From Myxococcales bacterium UBA5297 (GTDB lineage Bacteria > Myxococcota > Myxococcia > Myxococcales > UBA5297), in the NCBI GenBank assembly GCA_002408385.1, contig DHSB01000079.1, positions 1 to 29,736 of the forward strand: 29,736 nt of DNA. The letters are read 5' to 3'. The notes below the pieces were generated by a model that worked only from the letters and a program-made list of their open reading frames with translations, searched no databases and was not told where the DNA came from. This document shows, piece by piece, positions 22,988 to 29,736 of the stretch. The position numbers were made by a program, and so were the translations under genes. Within the stretch, counting starts at the first letter, position 1. Each line of letters opens with the position of its first letter.

Positions 22988-24193
22988 GTGAGACTCCCCA
23001 GCGTTGAATCAGCAACAGTGTGGCTCCTGGCCGCAGCGCTCGCCTCGCCGGCGTTCGCGACCGCCGACCCGGTGCGCGCCGTCGGTCAGACCTGCGCCCA
23101 GCTCGCCACCGAGAAGCCCGACGACTTCCCCGCGCGCCTGTGCGCCTCGATGAGCCTCGAGGAGAAGCTCGCGCAGATGATCATGAGCTACCCGCCTCTC
23201 GACAAGGAGGCGCCGGTGACCGTCGGGGCGGTCATCATCCTCGGCCCGCTGCTCAAGAACGCGAAGACCATCCGCGAGAGGGTCGCCGACCTGCAGAAGC
23301 GCTCGCGCGTCCCGCTGCTCGTCGCGGTCGACATGGAGGGCGGCAAGCTCAACCGCCTGCAGTTTGTCCCCGGGCTCAAGTCGGCCCCCTCGGGCCAGGC
23401 CCTCGGGAAGATGACCGAGGCGGAGGTCGAGGCCTGGGGCCGCAAGGTCGGACGCGAGATGCGGGCGCTCGGCCTCAACTGCAACCTCGGCCCGGTGCTC
23501 GACCTGGCCGGCAGCGGGCTGATGTTCGAGTCCGAGCGCTCGATGGGCGACGACCCGGCCCGGGTCGCGCGGCTCGGCGCCGCCTACGCGCGCGGCCAGC
23601 GCGCCGAGGGCGTCGTCCCCATCGGCAAGCACTTCCCTGGTTACGGCGAGCTTGCGGAGAACTCCGACTACAACCTGGTCGTCACCGACCGCTCCGCCGA
23701 GCTCATCGAGCAGCACGCCAAGGCGTTCTTCGACGTGGGCAACCACCTCGGCGGCGTGATGCTCACCAACGTCGGCTTCTCGGTCCACGGGGCGATGCCC
23801 GCCATCTTGTCCCCGAACCTCGTGGCGATGGCCCACCGCAACGGCAACGGCTGGGTCACCATGACCGACGACCTGGCCGTCAAGACTCTCGGCAACGCCA
23901 CCGGGGGCGACCAGGAGGAGGTCGTGCGCCGGGCCTTCCTCGCCGGCAACGACTTTTTGCTCACCACCGCGCCGGTCGACTGGGAGAAGGCCATCGACCT
24001 GCGGCGCCTGATGAGAGAGCTCGTCGAGCAGCGCCCGGAGCTGTTGGCGCGGGTCGACGCGAGCGTGCTGCGCATCCTGCGCCTCAAGGAGAGCGCCGGC
24101 CTGCTCGAGACGCTCAAGCGCCCGCGCACCACCTCGGGCAAGTCGCACAAGGGCCAGGTCTCCCAGGGCACCAGGGGCAAGGGCGCGCTGTAG
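22988..24193 (+). CDS. Exported GH3-family protein with altered active-site loop
   Basis: Glycoside hydrolase family 3 fold, 401 residues, related to beta-N-acetylhexosaminidases such as NagZ but with a signal peptide (VWLLAAALASPAFA), so periplasmic or secreted. It keeps the family landmarks: LLVAVDMEGGKLNRL (VDQEGGRVQR in NagZ), LNCNLGPVLDL, IGKHFPGYG (Lys214, His215), and the nucleophile region TMTDDLAV (Asp294/295). The loop after KHFPG, which in NagZ holds the catalytic Asp-Ser-His triad positions (D-S-H), here reads ENSDYN, so both the Asp and the His of the acid/base dyad are replaced. The frame is open to 22901; the GTG at 22988 is preferred for the signal peptide. The C-terminal 20 residues are Lys/Gly/Ser-rich and basic. 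Substrate may be peptidoglycan-derived, or the protein may be a binder. Confidence 0.88.
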   Translation: MRLPSVESATVWLLAAALASPAFATADPVRAVGQTCAQLATEKPDDFPARLCASMSLEEKLAQMIMSYPPLDKEAPVTVGAVIILGPLLKNAKTIRERVADLQKRSRVPLLVAVDMEGGKLNRLQFVPGLKSAPSGQALGKMTEAEVEAWGRKVGREMRALGLNCNLGPVLDLAGSGLMFESERSMGDDPARVARLGAAYARGQRAEGVVPIGKHFPGYGELAENSDYNLVVTDRSAELIEQHAKAFFDVGNHLGGVMLTNVGFSVHGAMPAILSPNLVAMAHRNGNGWVTMTDDLAVKTLGNATGGDQEEVVRRAFLAGNDFLLTTAPVDWEKAIDLRRLMRELVEQRPELLARVDASVLRILRLKESAGLLETLKRPRTTSGKSHKGQVSQGTRGKGAL

Positions 24194-24333
24194 CCGGTCG
24201 CGCCGCGCCTTTCTCACCGAGGTGCGGCCCTGCGCCGGGTCGACGGCGCGCCCGGCCCTTCCGTCAAGACCCTCTGTCGTGCCGCTGGCGGCAAGAGCGC
24301 GCCCGGAGGCCGAGCCGCCGAAGCGGCGCGCTC

Positions 24334-24771
24334 CTACTCGCCCATCGCCTTGATGACCAGCCGCTTGGGCCGGCGCCCGTCGAACTCGTAGTAGAAGACC
24401 TGCTGCCACGGACCTACGTCGAGCCTGCCCTTGGTTATCGGCACGATGACCTGGTGCCCGATGAGCAGGTTCTTCAGGTGCGCGTCGCCGTTGTCCTCGC
24501 CGGAGCGATGGTGGCGGTAGTCGGGCCCCGACCGGCTGTCGTCGGCGGCCGGCCCCGGCGCCAGCTTCTGGAGCCAGTCCTCGATGTCGGCGTGCAGCCC
24601 CGGCTCGTCGTCATTGATGAAGACGCCCGCGGTGATGTGCATCGCGCTCACCAGCACCATCCCCTCCTCGATGCCGCTCTCTTCGACGACGCTCGCCACC
24701 TCGTCCGTTATCCGAGCAAGCTCACGGCGCTTGCGGGTGTTGAAGGTCAGGTAGCGGGTGTGGCTCTTCAT
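24334..24771 (-). CDS. YjbQ/UPF0047-family protein
   Basis: A 145-residue cytoplasmic protein of the YjbQ family, some members of which have weak thiamine-phosphate synthase activity; the true role is unsettled. Family features seen: [17 protein letters not shown], a [11 protein letters not shown] helix, [17 protein letters not shown] with the conserved His residues, [24 protein letters not shown] and the final [13 protein letters not shown]. The ATG at 24771 follows AGGAGG with ideal spacing. It is divergent from the OmpA-like gene, with 125 bases between the starts. Confidence 0.93.
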   Translation of the reverse strand: MKSHTRYLTFNTRKRRELARITDEVASVVEESGIEEGMVLVSAMHITAGVFINDDEPGLHADIEDWLQKLAPGPAADDSRSGPDYRHHRSGEDNGDAHLKNLLIGHQVIVPITKGRLDVGPWQQVFYYEFDGRRPKRLVIKAMGE

Positions 24772-24896
24772 CGGCTTCCTCCTGAAGGTCAGGACCGTGA
24801 TCCCCCCGCGCGAACGCGGCATACTAGCGCGGCCGCGTGCGAACGCGCCTCCCGCCTCTCGCCGTGCCGCCAACCCCGATCCTCCAAGGAGAAATG

Positions 24897-25763
24897 ATGT
24901 CGCGCCTGAGCCTGCTGTCTGCCGCACTTCTGCTGAACGGTTGCGTCATGCAGAGCACCTACGATGCTTTGCAAAAGGACTTCGACAACACCCGGGCGAC
25001 GCTGCAGCAGCGCGAGTCCGAGAATGCCGACCTCAAGGCAGCCTTGGACAATGAGAAATCCTCCCTCGACAAGGAGAAGGCGACCTCGCGCGAGCTGGGC
25101 AACCAGATCAAGAACCTCCAGGCCGAGCTCGAGCGGGCCATCAAGACACGCGAGGCGCTCGAGGCCGAGAAGTCGGCGATGCTCAGCGACACCTCGCGGC
25201 TGCAGGCCTCTATCGAGGAGATGAAGTCGGCGCTCGCCGACCTGGCGCGGCGCAAGGCCGAGGCCGACGCGCGCATCGCCGAATTCAAGAGCCTGCTGGG
25301 CCGCTTCAAGTCGCTCATCGACGCGGGCAAGCTGAGGGTGAAGATGGCCGACGGCCGCATGGTCGTCGAGCTCGCCTCCGACGTGCTCTTCGCCTCCGGC
25401 TCGGCCAACCTCTCGAAGGACGGCAGGGCCTCCATCGCCGAGGTCGCGCAGCTTCTGGCCGAGATCCCCGACCGCAAGTTCCAGATCGAGGGCCACACCG
25501 ACAACGTGCCCATCTCCACCGCGCAATACCCGTCGAACTGGGAGCTCGCTTCGGCGCGCGCGGTCACCGTCCTCAAGACCATGGTCGACGCGGGCATGCC
25601 CATCGAGCGCATCAGCGCGGCCAGCTACGGCGACAGCAAGCCCGCCCTGCCCAACGACACTTCCGAGGGCCGCGCAGCCAACCGCCGCATCGAGATCGTC
25701 GTCGTCCCCGACCTCTCGAGCCTGCCGGGGTTCGAGGAGCTCAACCGCGTCTCCGGGCATTGA
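24897..25763 (+). CDS. OmpA/Pal-family lipoprotein with coiled coil
   Basis: A 288-residue envelope lipoprotein that should tie the outer membrane to peptidoglycan. Lipobox LLLNGC gives lipidated Cys16. Residues about 20-140 are a long charged coiled coil ([20 protein letters not shown] and onward). The OmpA C-terminal domain (about 150-275) has [53 protein letters not shown] and [12 protein letters not shown], including the Asp and Arg that bind diaminopimelate. ATGs occur at 24894 and 24897; AAGGAG at 24886-24891 is 5 bases from the second, so 24897 is chosen. Transcription ends at the hairpin at 25790-25828. Similar to coiled-coil OmpA lipoproteins such as those in myxobacteria. Confidence 0.92.
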   Translation: MSRLSLLSAALLLNGCVMQSTYDALQKDFDNTRATLQQRESENADLKAALDNEKSSLDKEKATSRELGNQIKNLQAELERAIKTREALEAEKSAMLSDTSRLQASIEEMKSALADLARRKAEADARIAEFKSLLGRFKSLIDAGKLRVKMADGRMVVELASDVLFASGSANLSKDGRASIAEVAQLLAEIPDRKFQIEGHTDNVPISTAQYPSNWELASARAVTVLKTMVDAGMPIERISAASYGDSKPALPNDTSEGRAANRRIEIVVVPDLSSLPGFEELNRVSGH

Positions 25764-25789
25764 CGCGAGCGAGACAGCTCAGCAAACCA

Positions 25790-25828
25790 GGCCGCGGTCG
25801 TAGCTGACCGCGGCCTTCTCTTCTCTCT
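25790..25828 (+). terminator. Intrinsic terminator of the OmpA-like gene
   Basis: GGCCGCGGTC (25790-25799) and GACCGCGGCC (25806-25815) form a perfect 10-bp stem around GTAGCT, followed at once by TTCTCTTCTCTCT. It lies 27 bases after the stop of the OmpA-like gene. This is the best intrinsic terminator in the window. Confidence 0.8.
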
Positions 25829-26054
25829 CCGAACCGAGCCATCCGAGAAGGGCCTCTGTCGAGGCGCGAACGACCGACGGTTCGGGGGACCAGAGCGCCT
25901 GAGACGAGCGGCTGGCCAACCACCCGCGGGCGCCGGAAGCCAGCAAGGCGCCATCGGCCAGCCGAATCGCGAATCTGGACGAAAGAGCCGACGGCACACC
26001 GGGTGCCCGTCTTGGCGCTGGCTATCCGCCCGGTCGGTCGACCAATGGCCTCGA

Positions 26055-26188
26055 GATCGGCGACCACGATGTCGAGATCGACCTGGTCGATCCCGAGATC
26101 GGCGACCTCGATGTCGAGAGCGACCTGATCGATCCCGAGATCGGCGACCTCGATGTCGAGAGCGACCTGATCGATCCCGAGATCGGCA
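26055..26188. repeat. 42-bp tandem repeat, three units plus a partial
   Basis: Units at 26055-26096, 26097-26138 and 26139-26180, then 8 bases of a fourth. Units 2 and 3 are identical; unit 1 differs at a few positions. The unit begins GATCGGCGACCTCGATGTCG and ends GATCGATCCCGA. The length is a multiple of three, so it would add 14 residues per unit in any open frame. Each unit contains several GATC and TCGA sites. Confidence 0.9.
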
Positions 26189-26199
26189 AAGGGCACTCC

Positions 26200-26262
26200 G
26201 ACACCTCATTTGGAGCGTTTCGACCGCTCCGCAGACCAGTGAAACACCCCAAATGGAGTGTT
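26200..26262. repeat. Large imperfect inverted repeat, operator-like
   Basis: Arms 26200-26221 and 26241-26262 match at 17 of 22 positions when one is inverted, with a 19-base spacer. The right arm is itself nearly palindromic (AACACCCC, AAAT, GGAGTGTT). The arm centres are 41 bases apart, about four helical turns. The left arm contains, on the - strand, the GAGG that would serve the GTG at 26196. It could be a pair of regulator binding sites or a hairpin hiding a ribosome site. The DNA here is less GC-rich than its surroundings. Confidence 0.6.
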
Positions 26263-26394
26263 CGTGGTCGCTCGCAAATCGGCTGGATACGCCCTCTGGT
26301 GTGTGCCGGCCGCCATCCCGAGCCATCGCCATCGCCGCCGCGCCGGTCCGCGCCGCTCCCTACCGGGCTCGCTGATGTTGCGCCTCCTTCGGTG

Positions 26395-26435
26395 GGTGCC
26401 CCTCCGGAGGGCACCGCGGTCGGAATCGACCGCGG
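26395..26435 (-). terminator. Tandem hairpins after gyrA, possible terminator
   Basis: Reading the - strand, the first hairpin (26435-26414) is CCGCGGTC, loop GATTCC, GACCGCGG, 33 bases after the gyrA stop; the second (26415-26395) is GGTGCCC/GGGCACC and overlaps it by two bases. There is no U-run, so termination is plausible but not shown. The first stem shares the CCGCGGTC sequence with the terminator at 25790. Confidence 0.4.
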
Positions 26436-26467
26436 CGCTCGGGTATCGAGCCGTCTTGACGACCTGG

Positions 26468-29392
<2,925 letters not shown>

Positions 29393-29493
29393 GAGCTTCG
29401 AGAGAGGGACGGCGGCTTGAAAGGCCGCGCTACGGGCGACCGCGGCGCCATGCGGTTTGACCGCACAATGATCCCAACGCCACGGGGTCGGGG

Positions 29494-29522
29494 ATTATTG
29501 CTCGAAACGCGATAGATGTGGG
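29494..29522 (-). promoter_or_regulatory. Candidate gyrA promoter
   Basis: On the - strand AATAAT (29499-29494) matches TATAAT at 5 of 6 positions; 17 bases upstream lies CCCACA (29522-29517), which matches only the ACA half of TTGACA. It would give a leader of about 95 bases that includes the two small hairpins. Confidence 0.3.
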
Positions 29523-29542
29523 CGGAAAACTTGTGCTTTTCG

Positions 29543-29581
29543 TTCGCGACACCCCGCTTCGCAGTCAAGAGGTGTCGCGAA
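29543..29581. promoter_or_regulatory. 11-bp inverted repeat upstream of gyrA
   Basis: TTCGCGACACC (29543-29553) and GGTGTCGCGAA (29571-29581) are perfect inverted copies 17 bases apart. The position, about 20 bases beyond the candidate -35, would suit an operator; it could also be the end structure of a transcript from outside the window. Confidence 0.5.
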
Positions 29582-29633
29582 ATCTCTTCGAGCCGGCCCG
29601 CCCCCTCCGCTCACCTCGAGCGAAGTCGAGAGG

Positions 29634-29716
29634 CCCGAGCGTAGCCTCCCGAGGAAACGAGGGAGGCGGAGTCGGGGCCCTTGGCTTCGGCCTCGCAAGC
29701 TCGGCCTACGCTCGGG
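29634..29716 (+). repeat. Dispersed repeat R2, copy C, with terminal inverted repeats
   Basis: The most complete copy: bounded by perfect 11-bp inverted ends CCCGAGCGTAG (29634-29644) and CTACGCTCGGG (29706-29716), with an inner hairpin GCCTCCC/GGGAGGC (29644-29650, 29661-29667). The 83-bp body matches copies at 13616 and 21025. It carries no coding capacity and resembles a miniature inverted-repeat element. Confidence 0.75.
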
Positions 29717-29736
29717 CTGACCGGTGATCGCTCGAA

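Larger units (their letters stand above)
25764..26467. other. Region without a confident gene between ompA-like and gyrA
   Basis: 704 bases between convergent genes. Apart from the terminator at 25790, it holds a 42-bp tandem repeat (26055-26188), a large inverted repeat (26200-26262) and gyrA-side hairpins (26395-26435). On the - strand a GTG at 26196, 7 bases after GAGG, opens a 151-codon frame to 25741 that encodes three copies of a 14-residue unit (ADLGIDQVALDIEV); on the + strand the same DNA encodes IGDLDVESDLIDPE units with stronger G/C third-position bias but no start codon. Both frames run through structures that argue against long genes (the - frame reads through the terminator stem and overlaps the end of the OmpA-like gene), so none is called. 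Confidence 0.45.
29393..29736. other. gyrA upstream region
   Basis: 344 bases upstream of gyrA. Close to the gene are two small hairpins that would form in the leader: GCGGC/GCCGC at about 29412-29428 and TGCGGT, TTG, ACCGCA at 29451-29465. Further out lie a candidate promoter (29494-29522), an 11-bp inverted repeat (29543-29581) and R2 copy C (29634-29716). No gene is supported. Confidence 0.5.

Noticed and set aside
22988..24193. Straight annotation as cytosolic NagZ
   Set aside because: The signal peptide and the altered D-S-H loop argue against an ordinary NagZ.
25779..25997. 72-residue - strand frame with protein-like content (RLADGALLASGARGWLAS)
   Set aside because: Its last residues are encoded by the terminator hairpin of the OmpA-like gene and there is no ribosome site at the GTG.
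26055..26188. CRISPR array
   Set aside because: The 42-bp units are directly adjacent with no spacers.
25741..26196. 151-residue - strand gene with three 14-residue repeats and a good ribosome site
   Set aside because: Its 3' third reads through the perfect terminator stem at 25790-25815 and overlaps the OmpA-like gene; not called as a gene, kept as a finding.

Overview
The window is GC-rich bacterial chromosome with strong G/C bias at third codon positions. Everything points to a Gram-negative: lipid A genes (lpxA and the LpxH-replacing lpxI), many lipobox proteins, an OmpA-type peptidoglycan-binding lipoprotein and a periplasmic thiol-redox protein. The Cys-Pro and Asp/Gly/Pro-rich linkers behind lipoboxes, the Tim44-like/TerB mosaic and the B-box-like zinc membrane protein recall Myxococcota/deltaproteobacterial genomes. 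That placement is an inference; no rRNA or tRNA gene was seen that could fix the lineage.

Layout. 1-495: no confident gene. 496-4091 (+): two adjacent paralogous lipoproteins, the second extended by a large surface module and DUF11-like repeats, the last repeat cut short. 4092-4830: mostly non-coding, with one uncertain small ORF. 4831-6410 (-): lpxA-lpxI, coupled by overlap. 6824-7756 (-): endonuclease/exonuclease/phosphatase (EEP) lipoprotein, divergent from an FAD-linked oxidoreductase (7965-9299, +). 9620-10828 (-): rhomboid protease with a C-terminal helical-repeat region, divergent from a zinc-binding membrane protein (11185-11970, +), followed by a thioredoxin-CcdA fusion (12238-13524, +). 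13868-17292 (-): hypABCDE, the [NiFe]-hydrogenase maturation operon, without hypF or a hydrogenase in view. 17972-19861 (+): Tim44-like/zinc-ribbon/TerB protein; 19948-20970 (+): a second EEP lipoprotein. 21314-22737 (-): xdhC and a mocA-like nucleotidyltransferase, maturation factors for a molybdenum hydroxylase not present here. 22988-24193 (+): exported GH3-family protein with an altered active-site loop. 24334-24771 (-): YjbQ-family protein, divergent from an OmpA-family lipoprotein (24897-25763, +) that ends at a good intrinsic terminator. 25764-26467: non-coding or uncertain region with a 42-bp tandem repeat and a large inverted repeat. 26468-29392 (-): gyrA with a repeat-encoded tail. 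29393-29736: gyrA upstream region ending in a mobile-looking repeat.

The genes mostly serve housekeeping envelope biogenesis (LpxA/LpxI, OmpA, rhomboid, lipoproteins) and metallo-enzyme maturation (Hyp, XdhC/MocA). Three families of short palindromic repeats are scattered between them. No prophage, CRISPR array, toxin-antitoxin pair or defence island was recognised. The most interesting points are the altered catalytic loop in the GH3 protein, glutamine at the quinolone-contact position of GyrA, the 17-unit 9-bp repeat in the gyrA tail, the 42-bp repeat/inverted-repeat region downstream of gyrA, and the three-copy element with terminal inverted repeats.
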